From positions 1,488,001 through 1,552,000 of the forward strand of contig NZ_CP121467.1 in NCBI RefSeq assembly GCF_029691405.1: 64,000 nt of DNA, given 5' to 3'. The notes beneath the pieces were generated by a model. That model worked only from the letters and a program-made list of their open reading frames with translations. It searched no databases and had not been told where the DNA came from. Of this stretch, positions 38,237-49,040 are shown one piece after another (position 1 is the stretch's first letter; each line of letters begins with the position of its first letter). The DNA is from Streptococcus sp. D7B5 (GTDB lineage Bacteria; Bacillota; Bacilli; Lactobacillales; Streptococcaceae). The translations under genes were made by a program, and so were the position numbers.

Positions 38237-39477
38237 TGGAGCTTTATAAACAGCTACCTCATTTGGAACCTTATGGTGATCTTCAGTACTTTTTATACGT
38301 AATTGCTGCGACTTTACCTATCTTTATTGGTCTTTTTTTCAAGAAACGTTTTGCCTTGTACGAGGTGCTCGTTAGTCTCTTCTTTATCGTCACCATGTTG
38401 GTCGGTGGAAAGACGAATCAAATAATCGCTCTTATCCTTTATGTTATCTGGCAAGTACTTCTTGTATCTTTCTACAAAAGGTACAGGAAACAACGGGATA
38501 GTAAATGGATATTTTACCTGGTTAGCTTTTTATCCCTATTGCCAATCGTCTTTGTGAAAGTATCTCCTGCTATTCATGGACCTCAATCTTTGTTTGGATT
38601 TTTAGGGATTTCTTACTTGACCTTTCGTGCAGTTGGGGTTATCGTTGAGTTGAGAGACGGTGTCATCAAGGAATTAACGATCTGGCAATTCTTACGTTTT
38701 CTTCTCTTTATGCCGACTTTCTCAAGTGGTCCCATTGATCGTTTTAAACGCTTCAATGAAAATTACGAGACCATTCCTGAGCGGGATGAGCTGATGGATA
38801 TGCTAGAAGAGGCTGTCAAATATATCATGCTTGGCTTCCTCTACAAGTTTATCTTGGCTCACATTTTAGGAGAGACACTATTGCCTCCGCTGAAAAATTT
38901 GGCCTTGCAGACAGGTGGTTTCTTTAACCTCTACGCTTTAGCGGTCATGTACACCTTTGGTCTGGAGCTCTTCTTTGACTTTGCGGGCTACTCTATGTTT
39001 GCCTTAGCCATTTCAAACTTGATGGGTATTCATAGTCCTATCAACTTTAACAAGCCCTTTTTGTCAAGGGATTTAAAAGAGTTTTGGAATCGCTGGCACA
39101 TGAGTCTGTCTTTCTGGTTCCGTGACTTTGTCTTTATGCGGATGGTCATGGTGTTGACCAGAAAGAAGGTCTTTAAAAATCGCAATGTGACATCAAGTGT
39201 AGCCTATATTCTCAATATGCTGATTATGGGATTTTGGCATGGTGTGACCTGGTACTACATCGCCTATGGACTTTTTCATGGGATTGGGCTGGTCATCAAT
39301 GACGCTTGGGTTCGTAAGAAAAAAGCACTCAATAAAGAGCGGAAAAAAGCTGGAAAGGGTTCCTTACCTGAGAATCGCTGGATTCAGTTGCTTGGCATGG
39401 TTGTCACCTTCCATGTCGTGATGGTTTCATTCTTAATCTTTTCTGGATTTTTGAATGATTTATGGTTTAAAAAATAA
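38233..39477 (+). CDS. dltB: D-alanyl transfer protein DltB (MBOAT)
   Basis: A 414-residue polytopic membrane O-acyltransferase. Typical features are [47 protein letters not shown] and the catalytic histidine in [12 protein letters not shown]. It transfers D-Ala from DltC across the membrane toward teichoic acids. It is translationally coupled to dltA (ATGATG overlap with the dltA stop) and followed 13 nt later by dltC. Confidence 0.97.
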   Translation: MMELYKQLPHLEPYGDLQYFLYVIAATLPIFIGLFFKKRFALYEVLVSLFFIVTMLVGGKTNQIIALILYVIWQVLLVSFYKRYRKQRDSKWIFYLVSFLSLLPIVFVKVSPAIHGPQSLFGFLGISYLTFRAVGVIVELRDGVIKELTIWQFLRFLLFMPTFSSGPIDRFKRFNENYETIPERDELMDMLEEAVKYIMLGFLYKFILAHILGETLLPPLKNLALQTGGFFNLYALAVMYTFGLELFFDFAGYSMFALAISNLMGIHSPINFNKPFLSRDLKEFWNRWHMSLSFWFRDFVFMRMVMVLTRKKVFKNRNVTSSVAYILNMLIMGFWHGVTWYYIAYGLFHGIGLVINDAWVRKKKALNKERKKAGKGSLPENRWIQLLGMVVTFHVVMVSFLIFSGFLNDLWFKK

Positions 39478-39487
39478 AAGGATGTAA

Positions 39488-40991
<1,504 letters not shown>

Positions 40992-41000
40992 AATGAGTTA

Positions 41001-41032
41001 AAAGTTTGGGATTTAAACCCAAGCTTTTTTGT
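41001..41032 (+). terminator. Terminator after dlt operon
   Basis: AAAGTTTGGG (41001-41010) pairs with CCCAAGCTTT (41018-41027), loop ATTTAAA, followed by TTTG. Confidence 0.88.
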
Positions 41033-41093
41033 TTAAATGGCGAATATTTAAGATAAAAATAGGTCAAAAGTTTCAAAATTTTTAGAAATAGCG

Positions 41094-41099
41094 TATAAT
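41094..41099 (+). promoter_or_regulatory. -10 of 5'-nucleotidase gene
   Basis: TATAAT at 41094-41099 lies 35 bp before the ATG; no good -35 is seen. Confidence 0.6.
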
Positions 41100-41133
41100 A
41101 TAAAAGAGAAAAAGAAAAGAAAGGGATTTTAAA

Positions 41134-43185
41134 ATGAACAAACGTTCTTTGTTACCTGTCTTATCGACAGCCCTGTTAGCTCCAGCCTTCTTAGCTGGAC
41201 AAGTATACGCTGAAGAAGCAACAACTCCTGAAGAAAGTTCAGCTGTCGTAGCGACTCCTGCTACGTCGGCGACTCCAGCTCCTGTTGAGAGCCCTGCGGT
41301 ACCGGAAACTTCGGCAACTTCAGAAGCAGTTGCACCTGCAGAAGCTCCGACAGCTCCTGCTGAATCTACTAAAAGCGAAGAAAAGGACACCGTTATCTTA
41401 CACACCAATGATGTCCATGGTCGTATTGTAGAGGAAAAGGGAGTAATTGGAGATGCTAAGTTAGCGACAGTCATTGAGCAGGAACGTGCGAAATCAAATC
41501 AAAATACTCTAGTTGTTGATGCGGGAGACGCTTTCCAAGGTTTACCGATTTCCAACTCTACTAAGGGTGAAGCGCGTGCTGAAATTCTCAATCAGATGCA
41601 GTATGATGCCATGGCAGTAGGAAACCATGAGTTTGACTTTGGTTTGGACGAAGCTAAGAAATACAAGGAAATCTTGAAATTCCCATTACTTAGTTCAAAT
41701 ACCTACGTCAATGGTGCTCGTCTCTTTGAAGCTTCTACAATCGTTGATAAAGATAAGACTGTGGAAGGTGATGAGTTTGTTGTAATCGGGGTGACAACAC
41801 CTGAAACAGCAACCAAAACTCACCCTAAAAATGTCAAAGGGGTAACTTTTACAGATCCAATCTCTGAAGTCAATAAGGTCATCGAAGAAGTTCAAGCTAA
41901 GGCTCGTGCAGAAGGTAAGGACTACAAACACTATGTTGTGCTGGCTCACTTGGGTGTGGATACCACAACCCCAGTAGAATGGCGTGGTTCAACTTTGGCA
42001 GAAGCCTTGTCTAAAAATCCTCGTTTGAAAGGGAAACGCGTAACAGTAATCGATGGTCACTCTCATACAGTAGAATCAACGACCTATGGAGACAATGTTA
42101 CCTATAACCAGACGGGAAGCTACCTTCACAATGTAGGGAAAATCACCTACAAATCCCGTCAGCTTTTGGGCAATCCAACTCAGATTCCGGCTGCTGATGC
42201 TAAAAAATTACCAGCCAATCCAACAGTTGAAAAACTAGTCAAAGACATTAAACAAAAATACGATACTGAAAATGCGGTTGAGATTGTTTCAAACAGCCCT
42301 GTAGAACTAAACGGTGATCGTGAAAATGTTCGGGTCCGTGAAACCAACCTCGGAAACGTCGTGGCAGACTCGCTCTATCAGTATGGTCAAACAGGATTTA
42401 GCCATCCGACAGACATCGCTGTGACAAATGGTGGTGGCTTGCGTGAAACCATTGCAAAAGGAAAACCAATCACTAAAGGAAATGTCATTGCTGTTCTTCC
42501 ATTTGGAAATACCATTTCACAAATCCAAGTGACGGGGCAACAAGTTTTGGATATGTTTGAAAAATCACTCGGATCTATCTTGCAGGTCGATAAGGATGGC
42601 AAGAAGGTCTTGGATGAGAACGGACAACCATTGCTAGAACCAAGTGGTGGATTCTTGCAAGTTTCAGGTGTGAAGGTCTACTATGATACCAACCTACCAT
42701 CAGGTAAACGTGTCTTGGCCATCCAGGTTAAAAACCGCGCGACTGGTCGTTATGATCTCCTAGACCTCGCAAAAACTTACTATCTTGCAACCAATGATTT
42801 CTTAGCTGCGGGTGGTGATGGCTACACTATGTTAGGCGGCGCGCGTGAAGAAGGTCCTTCTATGGATGCAGCCTTTGAAGAGTATCTGAAAACCGCTGAC
42901 TTGACCCAGTATGAAAAGATCAATCCGAACTCACGGACGATTTCTGTGGATTCTAAAACCTTTAGTCTGCCAGTAGAAACACCTCAAACGAATGCAGCTG
43001 CTAGCGATGCGACTACAAATGTGCCATTGACTTATGAGGTGGCAGGTCAATTTAGCAAGAAGGCAGTTGTCTCAGAAAAAGCCCTCCCAAATACAGGAAG
43101 CGAACAGTCCATCTTCTTGCTCTTGATGGGAATGGTAGCTGGTCTGGCAGGTATCTTGTCGAGTCGAAAACCAAAGCAAAAATAG
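41134..43185 (+). CDS. LPxTG-anchored bifunctional metallophosphatase / 5'-nucleotidase
   Basis: A 683-residue surface enzyme. Signal peptide (cleavage near GQVYA-EE) is followed by an Ala/Pro/Thr/Glu linker (about 27-85). The calcineurin-like metallophosphatase domain (about 86-340) has VILHTNDVHGRI, DAGDAFQG, VGNHEFDFG and DGHSHT. The 5'-nucleotidase C domain (about 360-590) has VTNGGGLRETI and FLAAGGDGYTM. LPNTG, a membrane helix and SSRKPKQK end the protein. Related wall-anchored nucleotidases make adenosine and dampen host immunity; that role here is inference. It is monocistronic, with AAAGG before the ATG. Confidence 0.93.
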   Translation: MNKRSLLPVLSTALLAPAFLAGQVYAEEATTPEESSAVVATPATSATPAPVESPAVPETSATSEAVAPAEAPTAPAESTKSEEKDTVILHTNDVHGRIVEEKGVIGDAKLATVIEQERAKSNQNTLVVDAGDAFQGLPISNSTKGEARAEILNQMQYDAMAVGNHEFDFGLDEAKKYKEILKFPLLSSNTYVNGARLFEASTIVDKDKTVEGDEFVVIGVTTPETATKTHPKNVKGVTFTDPISEVNKVIEEVQAKARAEGKDYKHYVVLAHLGVDTTTPVEWRGSTLAEALSKNPRLKGKRVTVIDGHSHTVESTTYGDNVTYNQTGSYLHNVGKITYKSRQLLGNPTQIPAADAKKLPANPTVEKLVKDIKQKYDTENAVEIVSNSPVELNGDRENVRVRETNLGNVVADSLYQYGQTGFSHPTDIAVTNGGGLRETIAKGKPITKGNVIAVLPFGNTISQIQVTGQQVLDMFEKSLGSILQVDKDGKKVLDENGQPLLEPSGGFLQVSGVKVYYDTNLPSGKRVLAIQVKNRATGRYDLLDLAKTYYLATNDFLAAGGDGYTMLGGAREEGPSMDAAFEEYLKTADLTQYEKINPNSRTISVDSKTFSLPVETPQTNAAASDATTNVPLTYEVAGQFSKKAVVSEKALPNTGSEQSIFLLLMGMVAGLAGILSSRKPKQK

Positions 43186-43203
43186 GTTAAATTTCACATC
43201 TAG

Positions 43204-43250
43204 AAGAGTCTAGGGAAACGTTTTTACGCCTTTTTCCCTTGACTCTTTTT
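43204..43250 (+). terminator. Terminator after 5'-nucleotidase, overlapping adc -35
   Basis: AAGAGTCTAGGGAAA (43204-43218) pairs with TTTCCCTTGACTCTT (43233-43247), with one mismatch, followed by TTTTT. The 3' arm contains the TTGACT used as the adc -35. Confidence 0.85.
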
Positions 43251-43277
43251 TGGTTTATGATATAATTAACCAGTAAA
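43239..43277 (+). promoter_or_regulatory. adc operon promoter with AdcR operator
   Basis: TTGACT (43239-43244), 16 bp, TATAAT (43261-43266) with TGA giving an extended -10. TTAACCAGTAAA (43266-43277) fits the AdcR zinc box TTAACYRGTTAA in all but one or two positions and abuts the -10, predicting zinc-dependent repression. Confidence 0.85.
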
Positions 43278-43333
43278 GAATCGGTGGCTATCTATGTTTT
43301 TTACGAAAAAGATAGCTAGGGAAGGAGTAACAC

Positions 43334-43774
43334 ATGAGACAGCTTGCACAGGAAATCGATAACTTTTTAAACGAGGTGATCTTGAGATCTGAGAACCAGC
43401 ATGAAATTCTGATTGGGCATTGCACGAGTGACGTAGCCTTGACCAATACTCAGGAACACATCCTCATGCTCTTGTCCGAAGAATCCCTAACCAACTCAGA
43501 GCTAGCCCGTCGCCTTAATGTCAGTCAGGCGGCAGTGACCAAGGCTATCAAGTCTTTGGTCAAAGAGGGCATGTTAGAGACATCTAGAGATCCAAAAGAT
43601 GCGCGTGTGATTTTTTACCAACTGACAGAACTAGCCCGACCAGTGGCAGAGGAACACCACCATCATCATGAACACACGCTCTTAGCCTATGAACAAGTGG
43701 CAAGTCAGTTTACTCCAAATGAACAAGAAGTGATTCAGCGGTTTTTAACTGCTTTAGTAGGAGAAATCAAATAA
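43334..43774 (+). CDS. adcR: Zinc-responsive MarR-family repressor AdcR
   Basis: A 146-residue MarR-type winged-helix protein. The HTH is [27 protein letters not shown] (residues ~52-75). A His/Glu cluster near residue 108-116 (EEHHHHHEH) and an N-terminal Cys/His region fit zinc-binding sites of AdcR. It represses zinc uptake genes when zinc is bound. It is the first gene of adcRCBA, and an AdcR-type box is present at its promoter. The stop overlaps the adcC start (TAATG). Confidence 0.96.
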   Translation: MRQLAQEIDNFLNEVILRSENQHEILIGHCTSDVALTNTQEHILMLLSEESLTNSELARRLNVSQAAVTKAIKSLVKEGMLETSRDPKDARVIFYQLTELARPVAEEHHHHHEHTLLAYEQVASQFTPNEQEVIQRFLTALVGEIK

Positions 43775-44478
43775 TGCGGTATATTACAGTAGAGGACTTG
43801 TCTTTCTATTATGACAAAGAGCCTGTCCTCGAGCACATCAACTACAGTGTTGATAGCGGGGAGTTTGTCACCTTGACTGGTGAAAATGGAGCTGCCAAGA
43901 CAACGCTTATCAAGGCGAGCCTAGGCATCTTGCAGCCAAGATTTGGTAAGGTAACCATCTCAAAGACAAATACTCATGGGAAAAAACTTAGGATAGCCTA
44001 TCTTCCCCAGCAGATAGCTAGTTTTAATGCTGGTTTTCCAAGTACAGTTTATGAATTTGTCAAGTCGGGTCGCTATCCGCGAAAGGGCTGGTTCCGTCGC
44101 TTGAACGCCCATGATGAGGAACATATCAAGGCCAGTCTAGACTCAGTTGGTATGTGGGAACACCGTAACAAACGAATTGGTTCCCTTTCGGGAGGGCAAA
44201 AGCAACGAGCAGTGATTGCCCGGATGTTTGCTTCTGACCCAGATATCTTTGTCTTGGATGAGCCAACGACAGGGATGGATGCGGGAAGCAAAAATGAATT
44301 TTACGAACTCATGCACCATAGTGCCCACCATCATGGCAAGGCTGTTTTGATGATTACCCATGACCCTGAGGAGGTCAAGGACTATGCGGATCGCAATATC
44401 CATCTGGTTCGTAACCAAGATTCGCCATGGCGTTGTTTTAACGTTCACGAAAGCGACCAGGAGGTGGACCATGCTTAG
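43774..44478 (+). CDS. adcC: Zinc ABC transporter ATP-binding protein AdcC
   Basis: A 234-residue NBD with Walker [19 protein letters not shown], signature [15 protein letters not shown], Walker [13 protein letters not shown] and H-loop MITHDPEEV. The Walker A has Ala in place of the usual second Gly (GAAKT), which I believe is shared by pneumococcal AdcC. It energises AdcB for zinc import. The gene overlaps adcB by 8 nt. Histidines in the linker ([10 protein letters not shown]) are notable but not diagnostic. Confidence 0.96.
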   Translation: MRYITVEDLSFYYDKEPVLEHINYSVDSGEFVTLTGENGAAKTTLIKASLGILQPRFGKVTISKTNTHGKKLRIAYLPQQIASFNAGFPSTVYEFVKSGRYPRKGWFRRLNAHDEEHIKASLDSVGMWEHRNKRIGSLSGGQKQRAVIARMFASDPDIFVLDEPTTGMDAGSKNEFYELMHHSAHHHGKAVLMITHDPEEVKDYADRNIHLVRNQDSPWRCFNVHESDQEVDHA

Positions 44479-45277
44479 TTTGTTATCTTATGATTTCATG
44501 CAGCGTGCCTTCTTGGCGGTTATTGCCATGAGTCTCTTTTCTCCAGTTCTTGGGACTTTCCTTATCTTACGTCGTCAGAGTTTGATGAGTGATACCCTCA
44601 GTCACGTTTCTCTGTCAGGGGTAGCCTTTGGTCTGGTTTTGGGAATTTCTCCAACTATTTCAACCATCGCTATTGTCTTAATCGCTGCGGTCTTTCTAGA
44701 GTATCTCCGGACAGTCTATAAGAACTTTATGGAAATCGGGACAGCCATCCTCATGTCAACAGGACTTGCGGTGTCACTGATTGTCATGAGTAAGGGGAAA
44801 AGTTCGAGCTCCATGAGTTTGGACCAATATCTCTTTGGTTCGATTGTAACCATTAGCCAGGAGCAGGTGGTATTCCTCTTTGCCATTGCTGCGGTCGTTT
44901 TGCTCTTGACTTTCTTATTCTTACGTCCCATGTACATCCTGACTTTTGATGAGGACACGGCCTTTGTGGATGGCTTGCCCGTTCGTACCATGTCTATCCT
45001 CTTTAACATGGTTACAGGGGTGGCCATTGCCCTTATGATTCCAGCTGCAGGAGCTCTTTTGGTATCGACCATTATGGTCTTGCCAGCTAGTATTGCCCTT
45101 CGTCTGGGGAAAAACTTTAAATCCGTTATGTTACTAGCCAGCGCTATTGGCTTTTTGGGAATGGTGGCAGGACTTTATATTTCCTACTATGCGGAAACAC
45201 CTGCTAGCGCTAGTATCACCATTATCTTTGTAGCTGTCTTTTTGTTAGTCAGTCTACTGAAACGTTTTATCAAATAG
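44471..45277 (+). CDS. adcB: Zinc ABC transporter permease AdcB
   Basis: A 268-residue ABC-3 family permease with about eight membrane helices: [20 protein letters not shown] at the start and the conserved [27 protein letters not shown]. The open frame reaches back to 44360, but that part runs inside adcC in another frame. The family-typical start is the ATG at 44471, preceded by CAGGAGG. It forms the zinc channel with AdcC and AdcA. Confidence 0.95.
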   Translation: MLSLLSYDFMQRAFLAVIAMSLFSPVLGTFLILRRQSLMSDTLSHVSLSGVAFGLVLGISPTISTIAIVLIAAVFLEYLRTVYKNFMEIGTAILMSTGLAVSLIVMSKGKSSSSMSLDQYLFGSIVTISQEQVVFLFAIAAVVLLLTFLFLRPMYILTFDEDTAFVDGLPVRTMSILFNMVTGVAIALMIPAAGALLVSTIMVLPASIALRLGKNFKSVMLLASAIGFLGMVAGLYISYYAETPASASITIIFVAVFLLVSLLKRFIK

Positions 45278-45286
45278 GAGAATGAA

Positions 45287-46792
45287 ATGAAAAAACTAAG
45301 CTTACTACTGGCTAGTCTATGTGCCCTGTTTTTAGTGGCTTGTTCCAATCAAAAACAGGCAGATGGGAAGCTAAATATCGTAACAACCTTTTACCCTGTC
45401 TACGAATTTACCAAGCAAGTCGCAGGAGATACTGCTAATGTAGAACTCCTCATCGGTGCTGGTACAGAACCTCACGAATATGAACCGTCTGCCAAGGCAG
45501 TTGCTAAAATCCAAGATGCAGATACCTTTGTCTATGAAAATGAAAACATGGAAACTTGGGTTCCAAAATTGTTAGAATCCTTGGATAAGAAAAAGGTGAA
45601 AACCATCAAGGCGACAGGCAATATGCTCCTCTTGCCAGGTGGTGAGGAAGAAGAGGAAGGGCATGATCATGGCGGTGAGGGTCACCATCACGACTACGAT
45701 CCCCACGTTTGGCTTTCACCAGCACGCGCCATCAAACTGGTAGAGCATATCCGTGACAGCTTGTCAGCAGATTATCCTGATAAAAAAGAGACTTTTGAGA
45801 AGAATGCGGCTGCCTATATTGAAAAATTGCAAGCATTGGACAAGGCCTACACAGATGGCTTGTCTCAAGCTAAACAAAAGAGCTTTGTGACCCAGCACGC
45901 TGCCTTTAACTACCTTGCCTTGGACTACGGTCTCAAGCAAGTATCTATCTCAGGTCTCTCACCAGATGCAGAACCATCAGCAGCACGTTTGGCAGAATTG
46001 ACAGAGTATATCAAGAAAAACAAGATTTCTTATATCTACTTTGAAGAAAATGCCTCACAAGCCCTCGCCAATACACTTTCAAAAGAAACAGGTGTCAAAC
46101 TAGACGTGCTCAATCCGCTAGAAAGTCTAACAGAAGAAGCAACCAAGGCCGGTGAGGATTATATCTCTGTGATGGAGAAAAACCTCAAGGCTTTGAAACA
46201 AACAACGGACCAAGAAGGACCAGAAATCGAGCCAGAGAAGGAAGAAAACACTAAGACAGTTCACAACGGTTACTTTGAGGATGCAGATGTCAAAGATCGT
46301 ACCTTGAGTGACTATGTTGGCAACTGGCAGTCAGTTTATCCTTTCCTTGAGGATGGAACCTTTGATCAAGTCTTTGACTACAAGGCTAAGTTGACTGGTA
46401 AGATGACCAAGGATGAGTATAAGGCTTACTATAGAAAAGGCTATCAGACAGATGTGACCAAAATCAACATCACGGATAACACTATGGAATTTGTTCAAGG
46501 TGGCCAAAGCAAGAAATTCACCTATAAGTATGTCGGCAAGAAAATCTTGACTTATAAGAAAGGCAATCGTGGTGTGCGCTTCCTCTTTGAAGCGACAGAT
46601 GCGGACGCTGGACAGTTCAAGTATGTTCAGTTTAGTGACCACAATATCGCCCCAGTCAAGGCAGAACATTTCCATATCTTCTTTGGAGGCACAAGCCAAG
46701 AAGCCCTCTTTGAAGAAATGGATAACTGGCCAACCTACTACCCAGATAACCTATCTGGCCAAGAAATCGCCCAAGAAATGTTAGCGCATTGA
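45287..46792 (+). CDS. adcA: Zinc-binding lipoprotein AdcA with ZinT domain
   Basis: A 501-residue lipoprotein with lipobox FLVACSNQ. The ZnuA-like solute-binding domain (about 25-310) carries an acidic/His-rich loop (EEEEEGHDHGGEGHHHDYD). A fused C-terminal ZinT domain (about 325-501) starts HNGYFEDADVKDRTLSDYVGNWQS and ends with a His-containing HFHIFFGG. The two domains together capture zinc at the cell surface. Expression should be AdcR-controlled. A strong terminator follows 11 nt after the stop. Confidence 0.96.
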   Translation: MKKLSLLLASLCALFLVACSNQKQADGKLNIVTTFYPVYEFTKQVAGDTANVELLIGAGTEPHEYEPSAKAVAKIQDADTFVYENENMETWVPKLLESLDKKKVKTIKATGNMLLLPGGEEEEEGHDHGGEGHHHDYDPHVWLSPARAIKLVEHIRDSLSADYPDKKETFEKNAAAYIEKLQALDKAYTDGLSQAKQKSFVTQHAAFNYLALDYGLKQVSISGLSPDAEPSAARLAELTEYIKKNKISYIYFEENASQALANTLSKETGVKLDVLNPLESLTEEATKAGEDYISVMEKNLKALKQTTDQEGPEIEPEKEENTKTVHNGYFEDADVKDRTLSDYVGNWQSVYPFLEDGTFDQVFDYKAKLTGKMTKDEYKAYYRKGYQTDVTKINITDNTMEFVQGGQSKKFTYKYVGKKILTYKKGNRGVRFLFEATDADAGQFKYVQFSDHNIAPVKAEHFHIFFGGTSQEALFEEMDNWPTYYPDNLSGQEIAQEMLAH

Positions 46793-46800
46793 TGCAAGAG

Positions 46801-46829
46801 AAGATCCCGCAAATCTGCGGGATTTTTTG
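46801..46829 (+). terminator. Terminator after adcA
   Basis: ATCCCGCA (46804-46811) pairs with TGCGGGAT (46816-46823), loop AATC, followed by TTTTT. Confidence 0.93.
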
Positions 46830-47006
46830 CTAGAAACGATTATCTGAGTAGGTTGTGGGCGCTATAGTACTACAGCTGTGCTGTTCACAATGTGATAAAG
46901 AGGTCATTTTCTACTGGCTGATTCTCACTAGCTGGCGAATGCAAAAGCTACGATTGTACAAATTATAGAATCTTTTCAGGGGATTTAGGAAGGGAGCTTA
47001 GTCATA

Positions 47007-47035
47007 TTGACGCTGCTATCGCTTTTTGTTATAGT
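47007..47035 (+). promoter_or_regulatory. Predicted promoter in the adcA-GH29 gap
   Basis: TTGACG (47007-47012), 17 bp, TATAGT (47030-47035) with TGT directly before it (extended -10). It points toward the GH29 gene. Confidence 0.7.
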
Positions 47036-47063
47036 CAAGGAGAGAGCGGTCTGGAACACTAGT

Positions 47064-47084
47064 TTATTCACAGTCTGTGGATAA
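47064..47084. promoter_or_regulatory. Inverted pair of DnaA-box-like sites
   Basis: TTATTCACA (47064-47072, plus strand) and TGTGGATAA (47076-47084, the minus-strand TTATCCACA) both fit the DnaA consensus TTATNCACA; the spacer is 3 nt. Confidence 0.6.
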
Positions 47085-47272
47085 GTCTAGGGGAAAATGA
47101 CATATAACTCAGGGTGTTGAAGCACCCTGATACTAGTTCCGTACATTAGTAACTTGCTAGAGAGCTAGTAGAAACCCTAGTACAGAGCTGTTTGACAAAG
47201 GTCTGTTTAGGGGTGAAGGCCTCTAAGTCTAAGAGCTGGATTTTGGAGAAACTAGTTTTTAGGCATGTTTTC

Positions 47273-47305
47273 TTATCCACAAGTTGTGGATAATTTTGTG
47301 AACAA
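47273..47305. promoter_or_regulatory. Second inverted pair of DnaA-box-like sites plus one more
   Basis: TTATCCACA (47273-47281) and TGTGGATAA (47285-47293) form a perfect 9-bp inverted repeat with a 3-nt spacer. TGTGAACAA (47297-47305) is a one-mismatch box on the minus strand. They end 17 bp before the GH29 start. Confidence 0.65.
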
Positions 47306-47321
47306 GAGAAAGAGATGTGAG

Positions 47322-49004
47322 ATGATGACGAACATAAAACCGCATGGACCATTACCAAGTCAGGCCCAGCTGGATTATTTAGAGGATGAACTAGCTGCCT
47401 TTATCCATTTTGGTCCCAATACCTTTTATGACCAGGAATGGGGAAGTGGGCAAGAGGATCCTATGCGTTTTAACCCGACTAAGTTGGATGCGCGTGAATG
47501 GGTTCGAGTGCTTAAAGAAACGGGTTTTAAAAAGCTGATTTTGGTGGTGAAGCACCACGATGGCTTTGTTCTCTACCCGACATCCCACACAGATTATTCG
47601 ATCAAGGCTAGTCCTTGGAGGGATGGAAAGGGGGACTTGCTCCTTGAAGTTTCCCAAGCTGCAACTGAGTTTGACATGGATATGGGAGTTTATTTATCTC
47701 CTTGGGATGCCCATAGTCCCCTCTATCATGTGGACCGAGAAGCGGACTACAATGCCTATTATCTGGATCAGTTGAAGGAAATCTTGTCAAATCCTGCCTA
47801 TGGGAATGCCGGCAAGCTCACTGAGGTGTGGATGGATGGTGCTCGAGGCGAAGGGGCCCAGAAGGTCAACTATGAGTTTGAGACTTGGTTTGAAACCATT
47901 CGTGACTTGCAGGGCGATTGTTTGATTTTCTCAACTGAGGGAACTAGTATTCGCTGGATTGGCAATGAACGAGGCTATGCAGGGGATCCCTTGTGGCAAA
48001 AAGTCAAGCCAGACCAGTTAGGAACAGAGGCGGAATTAGATTATCTACAGCACGGAGACCCCTTTGGGACGCTATTTTCAATCGGTGAGGCAGATGTTTC
48101 TCTTCGGCCGGGCTGGTTTTACCATGAGGATCAGGATCCTAAGTCTCTGGAGGAGTTGGTCGAAATCTACTTTCACTCGGTAGGGCGGGGAACTCCACTC
48201 TTGCTTAATATCCCACCGAACCAAGATGGCCTCTTTGATGAAAAGGATATCCAGCGTCTCTATGAATTTGCTGCCTACCGTGACGAGCTATATAAAGAAG
48301 ATTTGGCTTTGGGAGCCACGGTATCTGGCCCTGCTCTATCACCAGACTATGCCTGTCATCATCTGACAGATGGGCTAGAGACCAGTTCATGGGCAAGTGA
48401 TGCAGAGTTGCCAATCCAATTAGAGCTTGATTTAGGTGCACCTAAAGCTTTTGATGTGATTGAGTTAAGAGAAGATTTGAATTTGGGGCAACGCATCGCT
48501 GCTTTCCGTGTTCAGGTAGAGTTGGATGGTGTCTGGCAGGAGTTTGAATCCGGCTATACTGTTGGCTATAAACGCCTTTTGCGAGGATCCATGGTAGAGG
48601 CTCAGAAGGTGCGTGTGATCATTACAGAGGCACAGGCTTTGCCTTTGTTGACCAAGATTTCACTCTATAAAACACCTACCTTGTCGAAAAAAGAAGCTGT
48701 TCAACAGTTAGAGTTTTCAGAAAAAAGTCTAGTTGTGACCAAGGGAGAAAATGTCCACTTTACAGTGAAGCGAAGAGAATCTAGCAGTCCTTTAGAAGCT
48801 AAGATTTCGATTCAACCAGGGACGGGTGTGCATGGTGTTGCTTATCGGGACGAGATTCAAGTCCTTGCGTTTCAAGTTGGCGAGACTGAAAAAAGGCTGA
48901 CGCTACCAACCTTGTATTTTGCAGGCGATAAAAACTTAGATTTTTATCTAAATCTGACGGTAGATAGGCAGCTGGTTGACCAGCTTCAGGTCCAAGTTTC
49001 ATAA
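47322..49004 (+). CDS. GH29 alpha-L-fucosidase, intracellular
   Basis: A ~560-residue glycosidase without signal peptide. The catalytic GH29 domain (about 10-340) has LAAFIHFGPNTFYDQEWG, the VKHHDGFVLYPT segment and the likely nucleophile Asp in EVWMDGARGEG. A C-terminal F5/8-type carbohydrate-binding module (about 350-450; SSWASDAELPIQLELDLG) and a further beta domain follow. It removes fucose from imported glycans. The start is ATG 47322 or 47325; a longer open frame to 47265 would swallow the DnaA-like boxes and is unlikely. It is convergent with the GH92 gene. From memory it corresponds to pneumococcal SP_2146. Confidence 0.88.
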   Translation: MMTNIKPHGPLPSQAQLDYLEDELAAFIHFGPNTFYDQEWGSGQEDPMRFNPTKLDAREWVRVLKETGFKKLILVVKHHDGFVLYPTSHTDYSIKASPWRDGKGDLLLEVSQAATEFDMDMGVYLSPWDAHSPLYHVDREADYNAYYLDQLKEILSNPAYGNAGKLTEVWMDGARGEGAQKVNYEFETWFETIRDLQGDCLIFSTEGTSIRWIGNERGYAGDPLWQKVKPDQLGTEAELDYLQHGDPFGTLFSIGEADVSLRPGWFYHEDQDPKSLEELVEIYFHSVGRGTPLLLNIPPNQDGLFDEKDIQRLYEFAAYRDELYKEDLALGATVSGPALSPDYACHHLTDGLETSSWASDAELPIQLELDLGAPKAFDVIELREDLNLGQRIAAFRVQVELDGVWQEFESGYTVGYKRLLRGSMVEAQKVRVIITEAQALPLLTKISLYKTPTLSKKEAVQQLEFSEKSLVVTKGENVHFTVKRRESSSPLEAKISIQPGTGVHGVAYRDEIQVLAFQVGETEKRLTLPTLYFAGDKNLDFYLNLTVDRQLVDQLQVQVS

Positions 49005-49040
49005 AAGAAGAACCTTTGCGCGATGCAAAGGTTCTTTTGG
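49003..49040. terminator. Bidirectional terminator between GH29 and GH92 genes
   Basis: AAGAACCTTTGC (49008-49019) and GCAAAGGTTCTT (49025-49036) form a perfect 12-bp stem with a 5-nt loop, A-rich on the left and T-rich on the right. Confidence 0.93.

Larger units (their letters stand above)
46830..47321. other. Long intergenic region upstream of GH29 gene
   Basis: About 490 bp without a convincing coding frame. It contains a predicted promoter (47007-47035), two inverted pairs of DnaA-box-like 9-mers (47064-47084 and 47273-47293), a fifth degenerate box (47297-47305), a hairpin without a T run (TCAGGGTG 47109-47116 with CACCCTGA 47123-47130) and frequent CTAG tetranucleotides. If the promoter is used, the fucosidase mRNA would have a ~280-nt leader. 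Confidence 0.7.

Noticed and set aside
44360..44470. Upstream extension of adcB by 37 codons
   Set aside because: The extension is wholly inside adcC in another frame; the conserved start at 44471 has a CAGGAGG site.
47064..47305. A replication origin
   Set aside because: DnaA-like boxes are present, but there is no dnaA/dnaN, no AT-rich unwinding element, and the streptococcal origin is expected next to dnaA.
47265..47321. Upstream extension of the GH29 protein
   Set aside because: The added residues come from the DnaA-box palindrome region and do not resemble a family N-terminus or a signal peptide.
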